NCBI GenBank assembly: GCA_031270755.1
Contig: JAISWV010000332.1
Span: 1-8,733, forward strand
Origin: Synergistaceae bacterium
GTDB lineage: Bacteria; Synergistota; Synergistia; Synergistales; Aminobacteriaceae
Length of the DNA: 8,733 nt
Reading direction: 5' to 3'
Position numbers and translations under genes: made by a program. This document shows, piece by piece, positions 1 through 7,164 of the stretch (the first letter of the stretch is position 1; each line of letters opens with the position of its first letter). The notes beneath the pieces are model-generated. The model did not search any database, was not told the origin of the DNA, and was given only the letters and a program-made list of their open reading frames with translations.

Positions 1-1
1 G

Positions 2-115
2 GACTATCCCTACACGGTCATCTTTCCCGGGCTTTCCATAGGCCTCACGGCGCTCTCGCTGAACCTCATGGGGGACGGACTGCGTGACGCCCTGGACCCG
101 AAACTGAAGGACTGA
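2..115 (+). CDS. Peptide ABC transporter permease, DppC/OppC type (C-terminal end only)
   Basis: Only the last 37 codons of this gene lie in the window. The reading frame is open from base 2 and closes with TGA at 113-115. The peptide ends in a pattern ([26 protein letters not shown]) typical of the C-terminus of DppC/OppC inner-membrane permeases: a last hydrophobic helix, then N-L-x-G-D-x-L-R-D-x-L-D-P. Such proteins form half of the membrane channel of a di- or oligopeptide importer. The downstream ATPase gene begins 9 bases after the stop, so the two are almost certainly co-transcribed. The rest of the gene, and probably a DppB/OppB partner, must lie left of the window. Substrate range cannot be judged from this fragment. 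Confidence 0.85.
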   Translation, partial: DYPYTVIFPGLSIGLTALSLNLMGDGLRDALDPKLKD

Positions 116-124
116 GTAAAAACG

Positions 125-1168
125 ATGGGCGATACCGCAATGGAAGAAAAGAGGATGGGACAAAAGAGAAAAAAAAACCTCGACGGCGGTGTGCCGGTCC
201 TCGACGTGAGAAGCCTGGAGGCGGTCTACCAGATGGACGACGGCGTGATCCGGGCTGTGAACGACGTCAGTTTCACCATCGCCGAAGGGGAAACCATGGG
301 GCTCGTGGGGGAAACCGGCGCGGGCAAAACGACCACGGCCTTTTCGATACTCCGGCTTTTGCCCGAGCGCACGGGGCGCATTCCCCGGGGCGAAATTCTG
401 TACAAAGGCGAGAACTTGCTGGAAAAAAGCGCGGACGAGATGCGTATGATTCGCGGAAGCTGTATTTCCATGATCTTTCAGGACCCTATGACGGCATTGA
501 ACCCGATTCTGACCGTGGGGGACCAGATTTTGGAATCTTTGGAGATCCACAACGTCGAAAACAGGGCGGAGAAGGAGCTCAAATCCCGGGTGGACGAACT
601 GATGAGCCTGGTGGGCATATCTCCGGCAAGGAAAGGTGAGTACCCCCACCAATTTTCCGGCGGGATGAAACAGCGTATCGTCATCGCCATCGCCCTGGCC
701 TGCGAGCCGCTGCTCCTCATCGCCGACGAGCCCACCACGGCGTTGGACGTCACGATTCAAGCCCAAGTGTTGGTGCTGATGGAAGAACTCAAAGCCAGGC
801 TCGGCACCTCGATGATCATGATCAGCCACGATTTGGGCGTGGTGGCAAAAACCTGCGACAGCGTGGCGATCATGTACGCGGGGGAAATCGTCGAGTACGG
901 AACCGCGGGAGATATTTTCGAAGGAAAGGTCCATCACCCTTATACCATAGGGCTCTTTCAGGCCATTCCCAGGCTGGATGAAGACACTCTCCGCCTGCGC
1001 CCCATCAGCGGCCTGATGCCGGATCCCAGCAATCTGCCGCCGGGGTGCAGGTTTCACCCCCGATGCCCTGACTGTATGGACGAATGCCGCGACGGCAAAC
1101 CCTACCGTTACGACCGGGGCGGACACAAAATTCTGTGCAATCTCTTCCGTAAGGAGGAAGGAGTGTGA
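125..1168 (+). CDS. Peptide ABC transporter ATP-binding protein, DppD/OppD type
   Basis: This 347-residue cytoplasmic ATPase powers a peptide importer as one half of a DppD-DppF/OppD-OppF pair. Visible motifs are Walker A GETGAGKTT (residues 62-70), Q-loop Q119 in IFQDP, signature FSGGMKQR (177-184), Walker B LLIADEP (197-203) and switch His235 in ISHD. The C-terminal oligopeptide-transporter extension has the HPYT motif (271-274) and four cysteines (308, 314, 321, 338) in a GCRFxPRC-x6-C arrangement. In related proteins this arrangement can hold a [4Fe-4S] cluster; that is inferred here. Length is normal for the family. The N-terminus is uncertain: in-frame ATGs lie at 125, 140 and 155, the conserved domain begins near residue 23, and no start has a strong ribosome site. 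The stop codon overlaps the start of the next gene by one base, which indicates translational coupling. Confidence 0.95.
   Translation: MGDTAMEEKRMGQKRKKNLDGGVPVLDVRSLEAVYQMDDGVIRAVNDVSFTIAEGETMGLVGETGAGKTTTAFSILRLLPERTGRIPRGEILYKGENLLEKSADEMRMIRGSCISMIFQDPMTALNPILTVGDQILESLEIHNVENRAEKELKSRVDELMSLVGISPARKGEYPHQFSGGMKQRIVIAIALACEPLLLIADEPTTALDVTIQAQVLVLMEELKARLGTSMIMISHDLGVVAKTCDSVAIMYAGEIVEYGTAGDIFEGKVHHPYTIGLFQAIPRLDEDTLRLRPISGLMPDPSNLPPGCRFHPRCPDCMDECRDGKPYRYDRGGHKILCNLFRKEEGV
1151..1163 (+). promoter_or_regulatory. Double Shine-Dalgarno for the second ATPase gene
   Basis: AAGGAGG (1151-1157) is followed directly by AAGGAG (1158-1163), inside the last codons of the upstream ATPase gene. 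The first copy is 10 bases from the ATG at 1168 and the second 4 bases. Either could serve ATG 1168; GTG 1165 would be too close to the second copy. This favours the ATG start in the TGATG stop-start junction. Confidence 0.7.
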
Positions 1169-2118
1169 TGCCGCTGCTGCGGACGGTGAATCTAAAAAAG
1201 TACTTCAGAATCGGCAAAAGCAGGTTTCTCCATGCCGTCGACGGCGTGAATGTAGAAGTCGGCGCCGGCAGCACCCTTGGAGTCGTGGGCGAGTCCGGCT
1301 GCGGCAAGTCCACCCTGGGCCGTCTCGTGATGGGCCTTCTGCCCGCCACGTCCGGGGAGATTTTTTACGACGGCGTGGACATCCTGCGCTGCACGAGAGC
1401 CGAACTGGCCCAGCGCCGGAGGAAGATGCAGATCATCTTTCAGGACCCCTACTCCAGCCTCAATCCGCGGATGTCCGTCTTCGAGCTGATCTCGGAGCCT
1501 CTCGTGATGAACAAGGCCTGCGCCAATAAAAAAGAGCAGCTGACGCGAGTGATGGAGTTGATGGAAACCGTGGGTTTGGCGGAGCGCTTCATCAACTCCT
1601 ACCCTCACGAGATGGACGGCGGCCGTCGTCAGAGGATAGGAGTGGCGAGGGCAATCGCTCTGAGGCCGGAGTTTATCGTATGCGACGAACCGGTCTCCGC
1701 CTTGGACGTCTCCATTCAAGCGCAGATTCTCAATCTTTTGATGGACATGCAGGATGAGATGAAGCTCACGTATATGTTTATCACCCACGATCTTTCCGTG
1801 GTGAAGCACATTTCCGACGAGATCATGGTGATGTACTTGGGACAATGCGTGGAGCGGGCTCGGTCGAAAGAACTTTTCAGAAACCCGCTGCACCCTTATA
1901 CCCAGGCTCTTTTGTCCGCCATTCCTCAGCCCGTGCTTGGAAAACTCCGCCACGACAAACTGCTGCGGGGCGAGGTCACGGATCCCATCGACCCCGAGCC
2001 GGGCTGCCGTTTTGCAAAACGCTGCAACGTCATGAAGCCGGAGTGCGCGGAACGGGATGTTGCGCTGCAAGATATGGGTTCGGGCCACTGCGTTGCCTGC
2101 GTTTTGTACGGAGGATAG
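1168..2118 (+). CDS. Peptide ABC transporter ATP-binding protein, DppF/OppF type
   Basis: This 316-residue ATPase is the expected partner of the preceding one in a di/oligopeptide importer. Motifs are Walker A GESGCGKST (41-49), Q-loop Q92 in IFQDPYSSLNP, Walker B FIVCDEP (169-175), D-loop SALD (177-180) and switch His207 in ITHD. The signature is MDGGRRQR (149-156) instead of the usual LSGGQQQR, so the signature serine is Asp150. I recall DGGRRQR in a recognised OppF subfamily, so this is more likely a subfamily trait than damage. The C-terminal extension has HPYT (242-245) and cysteines 280, 286, 293, 308 and 311, again compatible with an iron-sulphur site. The start is ATG 1168, overlapping the previous stop; GTG 1165 in frame is an alternative. 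No terminator is visible before the binding-protein gene. Confidence 0.95.
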   Translation: MPLLRTVNLKKYFRIGKSRFLHAVDGVNVEVGAGSTLGVVGESGCGKSTLGRLVMGLLPATSGEIFYDGVDILRCTRAELAQRRRKMQIIFQDPYSSLNPRMSVFELISEPLVMNKACANKKEQLTRVMELMETVGLAERFINSYPHEMDGGRRQRIGVARAIALRPEFIVCDEPVSALDVSIQAQILNLLMDMQDEMKLTYMFITHDLSVVKHISDEIMVMYLGQCVERARSKELFRNPLHPYTQALLSAIPQPVLGKLRHDKLLRGEVTDPIDPEPGCRFAKRCNVMKPECAERDVALQDMGSGHCVACVLYGG

Positions 2119-2165
2119 CTCAAAAAGACGGAGTTTGGTAAATTTCAAGTTTTCAAGAATAAATC

Positions 2166-2174
2166 AAGGGAGGG
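2166..2174 (+). promoter_or_regulatory. Ribosome binding site deciding the start of the peptide-binding protein
   Basis: The purine block AAGGGAGGG lies 9 bases before ATG 2184 and only 3 bases before the in-frame TTG at 2178. Normal spacing therefore selects ATG 2184. A later in-frame ATG at 2202 has only a weak AAGAGAG upstream. Confidence 0.65.
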
Positions 2175-2183
2175 TTATTGAAG

Positions 2184-3737
2184 ATGAAGAGAGTTATTGA
2201 GATGAAGTTTCGTTTTTTCTTGGCGTTGTTCTGCATGGTTTTCGTTTTTGTGCCGGCTCCGTTGGAGGCCGTCGCTGCCGACCACAATCGAGTTGTCAAT
2301 TTCGCTTATCAAGCCATCACCGATTCCTTCGATTTCGGCAAAATCAACGGCGTCGCGGAGGCTATTTCCATGTCCCAGGTTTACGACACCCTGCTGCTCA
2401 AAGACTTCGACGGCACCTTCCTCCCCAATCTGGCCGAAAGCTGGGAGATCTCGCCGGATGGCCTGGAGTATACCTTTCACCTTCGCAAGGGGATAAAATG
2501 GCAGGACGGCGTGGACTTTACAGCGGCCGACGTAGCGTTTACGCATCGGCACCTGATCGAGGCCCCGGCCTACGCTTGGCTCTACAAAAACAACATCGAT
2601 CGCATGGAGACGCCGGATCCATTGACCTACAAAGTTTTTTTGAAAAAGCCTAATGCCTATTTCATTTCGGCGCTGGCGACGACCGGCAATGGATTGATCA
2701 TGCCCAAACACGGCTTTGAAAAGTACGGAGCGGAATACGGCACCGCGGTCGACAAAATCATCGGCACCGGCGCCTACATCGTCACCGATTGGAAACCTGA
2801 CGTTTCCATCACGTATAAGGCCAAAGAGGACTATTTCAACGGCGCCCCCCAGATCAAAAACGCCGTGTTCCACCAGATCACCGACAGCAACGCGGCTATC
2901 GTCGCCATGCAAACCGGGGAGATGGATATCTACCTTGCGCCCATCAGCGGCTCCGCCTTCAGAACCCTCTCCGGCAAACCCGACATCGTCCTGGGCGAGT
3001 ACCTCACGGCGCGCAACGAGGCCATCTACATGTACTGCAAAGAGGGCATATTCACGGATGCGAGGATGCGCAAAGCCGTGGCTTACGCCATCAATAAAGA
3101 GGACGCTCTCACTGTGGCCATGGACGGTCTGGGGCAGATCATCAACTACCCCGGCGACATCGGTTCCGCAATGACCGCCAATCCGGATTTCACTCCGGAG
3201 ATCACCTACGAACAGGATCTGGTCAAAGCCCGGGAACTCGTGAAAGAGGCGGGCTTCGAGGGAACCTCCATTGTAGTCAAGTCTTACAACACCGAACCCT
3301 ACGCTACCCTCGGCGTCTATCTGCAAGGCGTGCTGAACGAGATCGGCCTCAAAGCCACAGTGGAGCCCATGGAACGCGCGACGTTCCTCGCTCAGCGCAA
3401 TGCCGGTTCCGCGGCCATCTTCCCCATGGGCTGGGTGGGGCAGGCTTACGACATCGACGAAGTGCTGGGCAGCTGCCTCTACTCCGCTAACCAGGGCAGT
3501 GGCGGAAACAACAGTTTTTACGCCGACCCCAAAATGGACGAGCTGATCGAAGCGGCCCGCGCCACGTCGGTCATAGCCGAGCGGAAAGAGATCTACAAAA
3601 AAATCGTCGATAAATTTATGGAGGAGGTCCCCTTCGTGTCGCTTTTCGCGATGAAGGGCGCGGTGCCTCGCAGCGCCGACTTGACCACAAACAACCCCAG
3701 AGCCTACCGGCTGTTCGATTATACCTGGGCTCGCTAG
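2184..3737 (+). CDS. Peptide ABC transporter substrate-binding protein (SBP family 5)
   Basis: This 517-residue exported protein captures peptides and delivers them to the permease encoded upstream. It begins with a signal peptide: basic start, hydrophobic core around residues 9-24, and a probable signal peptidase I site near EAVAA (28-32). No lipobox cysteine is present, so a soluble periplasmic protein is likely. Family 5 hallmarks follow in order: LPNLAESWEISPDGLEYTF, LRKGIKWQDGVDFTAADVAF, GTGAYIV and ARMRKAVAYAINKEDAL, then the C-terminal YxxAKxDELIEAAR-like segment (YADPKMDELIEAAR). Length is normal. It follows the OppF-type gene by 65 bases without a visible terminator, so it is probably the last gene of that operon. 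A gene-length antisense frame overlies it but has no independent support. The exact ligand (dipeptide, oligopeptide, nickel, glutathione) cannot be read from sequence. Confidence 0.93.
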   Translation: MKRVIEMKFRFFLALFCMVFVFVPAPLEAVAADHNRVVNFAYQAITDSFDFGKINGVAEAISMSQVYDTLLLKDFDGTFLPNLAESWEISPDGLEYTFHLRKGIKWQDGVDFTAADVAFTHRHLIEAPAYAWLYKNNIDRMETPDPLTYKVFLKKPNAYFISALATTGNGLIMPKHGFEKYGAEYGTAVDKIIGTGAYIVTDWKPDVSITYKAKEDYFNGAPQIKNAVFHQITDSNAAIVAMQTGEMDIYLAPISGSAFRTLSGKPDIVLGEYLTARNEAIYMYCKEGIFTDARMRKAVAYAINKEDALTVAMDGLGQIINYPGDIGSAMTANPDFTPEITYEQDLVKARELVKEAGFEGTSIVVKSYNTEPYATLGVYLQGVLNEIGLKATVEPMERATFLAQRNAGSAAIFPMGWVGQAYDIDEVLGSCLYSANQGSGGNNSFYADPKMDELIEAARATSVIAERKEIYKKIVDKFMEEVPFVSLFAMKGAVPRSADLTTNNPRAYRLFDYTWAR

Positions 3738-3785
3738 AGTTTCAGCCTGCATGACGTACTTTGACGGGTCCGGTATGACAAAAAA

Positions 3786-3794
3786 TGTTACAAT
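3786..3794 (+). promoter_or_regulatory. Possible extended -10 promoter for the RidA gene
   Basis: TGTTACAAT matches the extended -10 pattern TGnTATAAT with one mismatch in the hexamer. It sits 39 bases before the chosen TTG start. The best -35-like hexamer upstream, TTGACG at 3761-3766, is 22 bases away, which is too far for standard spacing, so the extended -10 would have to act largely alone. It lies in an AT-richer gap after the binding-protein stop, where a new promoter is reasonable. Confidence 0.4.
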
Positions 3795-3819
3795 ATAGCT
3801 CAGTGGTGCCATAATAAAC

Positions 3820-3825
3820 GGGAGG
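3820..3825 (+). promoter_or_regulatory. Ribosome binding site deciding the RidA start
   Basis: GGGAGG ends 8 bases before TTG 3834. The longer alternative start, GTG 3825, would lie on top of this site and is therefore unlikely. Starting at TTG also gives a clean Lys-Lys signal peptide. Confidence 0.7.
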
Positions 3826-3833
3826 TGAGTGTT

Positions 3834-4277
3834 TTGAAGAAAGTTGTAATGAGCGCATGCGTTTTGTTTTTGTTGATGACTTCAGGAGCGTTTGCTCAAG
3901 GCAAGCCCGTCAGTACGGAAAAGGCTCCGAAAGCAATTGGCCCCTACAGTCAAGCGGTTTGGGCAGGGAATCTCCTGTTCCTTTCGGGGCAGATCGGATT
4001 GGTCCCGGAGACAGGGAAGATGATTGAAGGAGGCACTTTGGCGCAAGCGGAGCAAATCTTCAAAAATATCGGCGCAATCCTGGAATCTCAAGGACTTGGC
4101 TTTAAGGATATCGTGAAAGTCACGGTGTTCGGCATGGACATCAAGGAGTTTCCCGAAGTGAACAAGCTCTATGCGACATTCTTCCCTGAAAATCCCCCCG
4201 CGCGTTCTTTCGTTCAGGCTGCGGCTCTTCCCGCCGGAGCGGCTATCGAAATCGAGGTCGTGGCATACAAAGAATAA
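3834..4277 (+). CDS. Exported RidA-family (YjgF/YER057c) protein
   Basis: This 147-residue protein has two parts. Residues 1-21 are a signal peptide: MKK, a hydrophobic stretch, then SGAFA before Q22. Residues 25-147 are a full RidA domain, the size of ordinary cytosolic RidA. Motifs include KAIGPYSQAV (33-42), FLSGQIG (49-55), a V-x-V-T-V-F-x-x-D segment (94-102) and NPPARSF (120-126). Arg124 aligns with the catalytic Arg105 of E. coli RidA, and IEIEVVA (138-144) is also conserved. Classic RidA hydrolyses reactive enamines or imines such as 2-aminoacrylate, and the key Arg suggests that activity is kept. Export to the periplasm is unusual, because those intermediates form in the cytoplasm. 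The gene follows a peptide-transport operon, so a role tied to peptide or amino acid use is an inference. The start is TTG 3834. Confidence 0.92.
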   Translation: MKKVVMSACVLFLLMTSGAFAQGKPVSTEKAPKAIGPYSQAVWAGNLLFLSGQIGLVPETGKMIEGGTLAQAEQIFKNIGAILESQGLGFKDIVKVTVFGMDIKEFPEVNKLYATFFPENPPARSFVQAAALPAGAAIEIEVVAYKE

Positions 4278-4312
4278 CCGGATATAGGCCGCAAATCCCG
4301 GCACTCGGTTCC

Positions 4313-4385
4313 ACCCTGACGGAGATTTTTTCGTCACTTCGCCATTATGGCGTGAATCCGCTATTGCGAAGAACTCCGTCAGGGT
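4313..4385. repeat. Long interrupted inverted repeat spanning convergent 3' ends
   Basis: Perfect 12-base arms ACCCTGACGGAG (4313-4324) and CTCCGTCAGGGT (4374-4385) flank a 49-base loop. The loop contains further complementary pairs: CTTCGC (4337-4342) with GCGAAG (4366-4371), or alternatively CGCCA with TGGCG (4340-4352). The element starts in the ridA 3' untranslated region and ends inside the last codons of the minus-strand binding-protein gene, so RNA from either strand could fold. A T6 run at 4326-4331 lies in the loop rather than after the stem, so this is not a standard intrinsic terminator. No conventional terminator is visible between the two convergent genes. Confidence 0.6.
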
Positions 4386-5343
4386 TTGGGTTTGCTCTCG
4401 CCGCAGCCTCGTCTTCGTTTCCGTAAAAAATCTCCACCAACATCCTGCCGCCCTTTGCCAGTCCCAACAGCGACGGGCGGCTCAGACAGCTTTCAGGAAC
4501 GACGGCGAGCCGCGGGGCGGACTGGACTTTCAGCGCCAGCGCGGTGAACCAGGGCCGTCCCCGTACCTCCTCCAGAGACGCGGCGTTCATGGCGCCCTGC
4601 TGCACCAGGTAGACGTCCAGCCCCGAGTCTGCCGCTTTCAGTATACGCTCAATGCCCCAGGGGGCCAGCGCGCTGCCTTTTCGAAGGGGAACGGCGTTCG
4701 CCGCGGCGTTGACGCCTCCGGCCAGCTCTATCAGCCGTGCCGCCCAGGAACCGGGGGCGCAGGTGTGCAACTCCTTGGAGGTGGCCTCGAGAAAGACCCG
4801 GGGAGCGCTTTTTTTGCCATGACTCGACGCTTTCGCCGCAGCGTCCGCTATGGCCGCGCGAGTGTCCTCCAGTTGTTGACGGGCCGCCTCCGAGCTCGTC
4901 CCCAAAATTTCGGCAAGACACGCTAAATATTCTTCGAATCCCTCCCAGGAAGGCGGGTCGATGACGTGGACCTCCACCCCGGCCTGACGAAGCGTGTCGG
5001 TCAGGTGCGGGTTCATTCGTTCCACCAGGGACCGCAGGAACACCGCGTCGGGCTCGAGCGCCAGCACGGCCTCCGCCCCCACCTTCGGCGGCAGTCGCGG
5101 AAGATCGAGGCTTTGCCCTGAATCCCACAGGCCGGGGTCCTCGCTGCGAGAAACCGCCACCAGCCGATGGCCCGCTCCCAGCGCGACGATGTTGTCCGTG
5201 TGGCCGGGATAGAGGGACACGATACGCTCCGGTGCAGGCCGCTCCGGCTCAGGCTGTGCCCCTACGGGCTGTGCCACGCCGTACCCGCTAATCACGATCA
5301 AAATCAGCGCGATTATTTTCTTTATTTTATACGGACATGCCAT
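4345..5343 (-). CDS. Periplasmic substrate-binding protein, BtuF/FecB type
   Basis: This 332-residue exported protein is the ligand receptor of a metal-chelate ABC importer. Residues 1-29 form a signal peptide: Lys-rich start, hydrophobic core IIALILIVI at 10-18, and a likely cleavage after VGA. The mature part has the two-lobed helical-backbone fold pattern of the periplasmic-binding family: RIVSLYPGHTDNIVALGAG (40-58), VSRSED, a mid-protein VHVIDPPSWEGFEEYL, and RVFLEAT followed by WAARLIELAGGVN. The start has an ideal AAGGAG at 5351-5356, 7 bases upstream, within the end of the ATPase gene; the two genes overlap by 22 bases. It is last in a cobalamin-riboswitch operon, so a corrinoid or related tetrapyrrole ligand is favoured over iron-siderophore. 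That is inference from context, since sequence alone does not set the ligand. No terminator is seen downstream. Confidence 0.88.
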   Translation of the reverse strand: MACPYKIKKIIALILIVISGYGVAQPVGAQPEPERPAPERIVSLYPGHTDNIVALGAGHRLVAVSRSEDPGLWDSGQSLDLPRLPPKVGAEAVLALEPDAVFLRSLVERMNPHLTDTLRQAGVEVHVIDPPSWEGFEEYLACLAEILGTSSEAARQQLEDTRAAIADAAAKASSHGKKSAPRVFLEATSKELHTCAPGSWAARLIELAGGVNAAANAVPLRKGSALAPWGIERILKAADSGLDVYLVQQGAMNAASLEEVRGRPWFTALALKVQSAPRLAVVPESCLSRPSLLGLAKGGRMLVEIFYGNEDEAAARANPNPDGVLRNSGFTP

Positions 5344-6110
5344 ACTTTTTCTCCTTTACCGGAAACGTAGGAGTCGAAGGGCGTGTCGTAAATACGCTCC
5401 AAAACCTCTCCGTCCAGTTTTTCTACCGCTTCTGCAGGCGAGATCCATGAAATGCCGTCCTCGCGCCGTTTCAATGCAAAAAAAACGTCGGCGTAAGCGA
5501 CGGCCAAGTTGACGTCGTGGACTGCGGCCACCACCGTTTTCTCCGAATCGGCCAGACGCCGCAGCAGGGCAAACACCCGGGCCGTCTGGCCAGGGTCCAG
5601 GGCCGACGTGGGTTCATCCAGCAGGAGCACGGGAGGGTTCTGGGCCAAAACCGTCGCCAGCAAAACCCGCTGGGCCTCTCCGGCCGAAAGGCGCGTTACC
5701 TGGCGGAGCAGCAGGTGTTCCAAGTCCGCCCGGGCAATGGCGTCCAGAATCAGGCGATCGTCTTCCGCTCTCGTCCCTTGAAATGGCAGACGCCCCAGCG
5801 CCACGGCGTCGTAGACCGTGAAAGGCGCGGTCATCCGCACCTGTTGAGGAACCATCCCCACAAGACGCCCCAGCTCCCGGCGCGGTATTCGAGAGACCTC
5901 CCGGGCTTCCGGTCCGGCTCCGAGGGTGAGGCTTCCTTTATAGGGCAGAAGCCCGGCGAAGGTTCGCAGCAACGTACTCTTGCCGCTTCCGTTGGGGCCG
6001 ATGAGAGCGGTCAAGGTCCCTGGCCGGAGGGTTCCCCGAAACTTCCTCAGCACAGAAACGCCGCCGTAGCCCGCCTCGAGTTCGGAGAAGCAAAGAGGCA
6101 GGCCCGTCAA
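5322..6110 (-). CDS. ABC transporter ATP-binding protein, BtuD/FecE type
   Basis: This 262-residue cytoplasmic ATPase powers the adjacent FecCD-type permease. Motifs are Walker A GPNGSGKST (38-46), Q-loop MVPQQ (86-90), the TVYDAVALGR segment (98-107) typical of FecE/BtuD/FhuC, signature LSAGEAQR (141-148), Walker B VLLLDEP (161-167), D-loop SALD (169-172) and switch His198 in VHD. Ala143 replaces the usual Gly in the signature. The start is TTG: its TTGA overlaps the permease stop (6107-6110), and no in-frame ATG occurs before residue 86, well past the essential Walker A. Translation is therefore probably coupled to the permease. Its 3' end overlaps the binding-protein gene by 22 bases. Length is normal for the family. 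Confidence 0.93.
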   Translation of the reverse strand: MTGLPLCFSELEAGYGGVSVLRKFRGTLRPGTLTALIGPNGSGKSTLLRTFAGLLPYKGSLTLGAGPEAREVSRIPRRELGRLVGMVPQQVRMTAPFTVYDAVALGRLPFQGTRAEDDRLILDAIARADLEHLLLRQVTRLSAGEAQRVLLATVLAQNPPVLLLDEPTSALDPGQTARVFALLRRLADSEKTVVAAVHDVNLAVAYADVFFALKRREDGISWISPAEAVEKLDGEVLERIYDTPFDSYVSGKGEKVWHVRIK

Positions 6111-7129
6111 TTTTCACGTCCCCGGCGCAGCAGAAGCCGGCAAAAAAACGGTCCGCCCACCAAGGCCGTGACGACGCCGACGGGAAGTTCCCCGAGATTT
6201 TGCGCCGCTCCATCGGCCAAAGCCGTCAGGCACCCGCCGGTTCCAAAGGCGAAAAGCAGCAGCGGACGGTGAAGCGGTCCGATGAAAGGGCGCAGAAGAT
6301 GAGGCACCACCAGCCCCACGAACCCGATGATGCCAAAGGAACCGACAGTGACGGCAGTTCCAAGCGAGACAAGGCAAAGCAAAATCACCCGCAGGCGCCG
6401 CTCGTCGACGCCCAGCATACTGCCTCGGTCCTCCCCCAGGGACACGGCGTCCAACTGACGCCCCCAGAACCACGCGGGCGGAACGGAGAGAAGCACGGCC
6501 GCCCATACCCCCAGAGAGGCCCCGGGGGACGCCCCGGAAAAGCTGCCCATCAGCCAGAGCACGATCGCGCCCAGGCGGTCGTCGGCTATCGCTTTCAGAA
6601 AGGTAACTCCGGCGGATAAAAAGGCGTTGACGACGATCCCCGCCAGTACCAGATAGGCGCGGCCTCCGCCCGACCGCCAGGCGATGACCTGTACCGCCCA
6701 CAAAGCCACGAGGGCCCCGGCGAAGGCCCAGGGGGTGACCCACGAAACATGTGCGGCGAAGCCCAAGGCTCCTCCGAAGGCCGCCCCAGCGGCGATGCCC
6801 AGGGTGTAGGGCTCGGCCAGAGGGTTGAACAAAAGCCCCTGCAGCACCACGCCGGCGACGCTCAAAAGCCCCCCTGCGCCCAACGCCGACAGGAGGCGCG
6901 GCAATCGCACGGAACGCACCACCACCGCCTCGGGCGTCGAGAGCTCCGCCTCGCCGGAGAAGGGCGACAGAAGGGCGAGGACCTTCGAGGGGGGAATAGA
7001 CCACTCCCCTTGGGTCAGCCGCCAAAAGGCCACGGAGACCAGAGCGCACGACAATATCGCCGCGCATCGCAGCCTGCGTCCGCGGAGCGCGGTTTTATAA
7101 TCCGAAAGAACCTCGGGACCCCGTCTCAT
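6107..7129 (-). CDS. ABC transporter permease, BtuC/FecCD family
   Basis: This 340-residue, very hydrophobic inner-membrane protein would form the homodimeric channel of a cobalamin, heme or iron-chelate importer. Family hallmarks are VRLPRLLSALGAGGLLSVAG (74-93), Q97 and FNPLAEPYTLG (101-111), LAGIVVNAF (162-170), LWLMGSFSGAS (191-201), the LGEDRGSMLGV segment (231-241) that forms the ATPase-coupling loop in BtuC, GFVGLVVPHLLR (269-280) and the C-terminal ELPVGVVTALVGGPFF. The N-terminal 20 residues are basic and likely cytoplasmic, and about ten membrane helices are expected. The start is ATG 7129, with AGGTGA about 6 bases upstream. It lies 77 bases after cbiK with no terminator between. 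Its stop overlaps the ATPase start by 4 bases. Confidence 0.93.
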   Translation of the reverse strand: MRRGPEVLSDYKTALRGRRLRCAAILSCALVSVAFWRLTQGEWSIPPSKVLALLSPFSGEAELSTPEAVVVRSVRLPRLLSALGAGGLLSVAGVVLQGLLFNPLAEPYTLGIAAGAAFGGALGFAAHVSWVTPWAFAGALVALWAVQVIAWRSGGGRAYLVLAGIVVNAFLSAGVTFLKAIADDRLGAIVLWLMGSFSGASPGASLGVWAAVLLSVPPAWFWGRQLDAVSLGEDRGSMLGVDERRLRVILLCLVSLGTAVTVGSFGIIGFVGLVVPHLLRPFIGPLHRPLLLFAFGTGGCLTALADGAAQNLGELPVGVVTALVGGPFFCRLLLRRGREN

Positions 7130-7164
7130 GAATTTTCACCTGCAGGCTGCGGGAGGGGTCGGCC

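Noticed and set aside
1192..2148. A 318-codon minus-strand frame across the OppF-type ATPase
   Set aside because: It is a shadow of a well supported ATPase gene, with no domain and no ribosome site.
2119..2165. Terminator or new promoter between the OppF-type gene and the binding-protein gene
   Set aside because: No hairpin with a T run and no convincing -35/-10 pair was found; continuous transcription is simpler.
2175..3812. A 545-codon open frame on the minus strand across the peptide-binding protein gene
   Set aside because: It is fully antisense to a clear family 5 binding protein, its peptide is His/Val/Gly/Asp-rich with no recognisable domain, and it fits the mirror-frame effect of GC-rich codon use.
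3825..3833. GTG 3825 as the RidA start
   Set aside because: It overlaps its own ribosome site; TTG 3834 has correct spacing and gives a better signal peptide.
6114..7067. Alternative long minus-strand frame overlapping the permease
   Set aside because: It is Arg/Gly-rich out-of-frame translation of the FecCD permease, whose own frame has all the family motifs.
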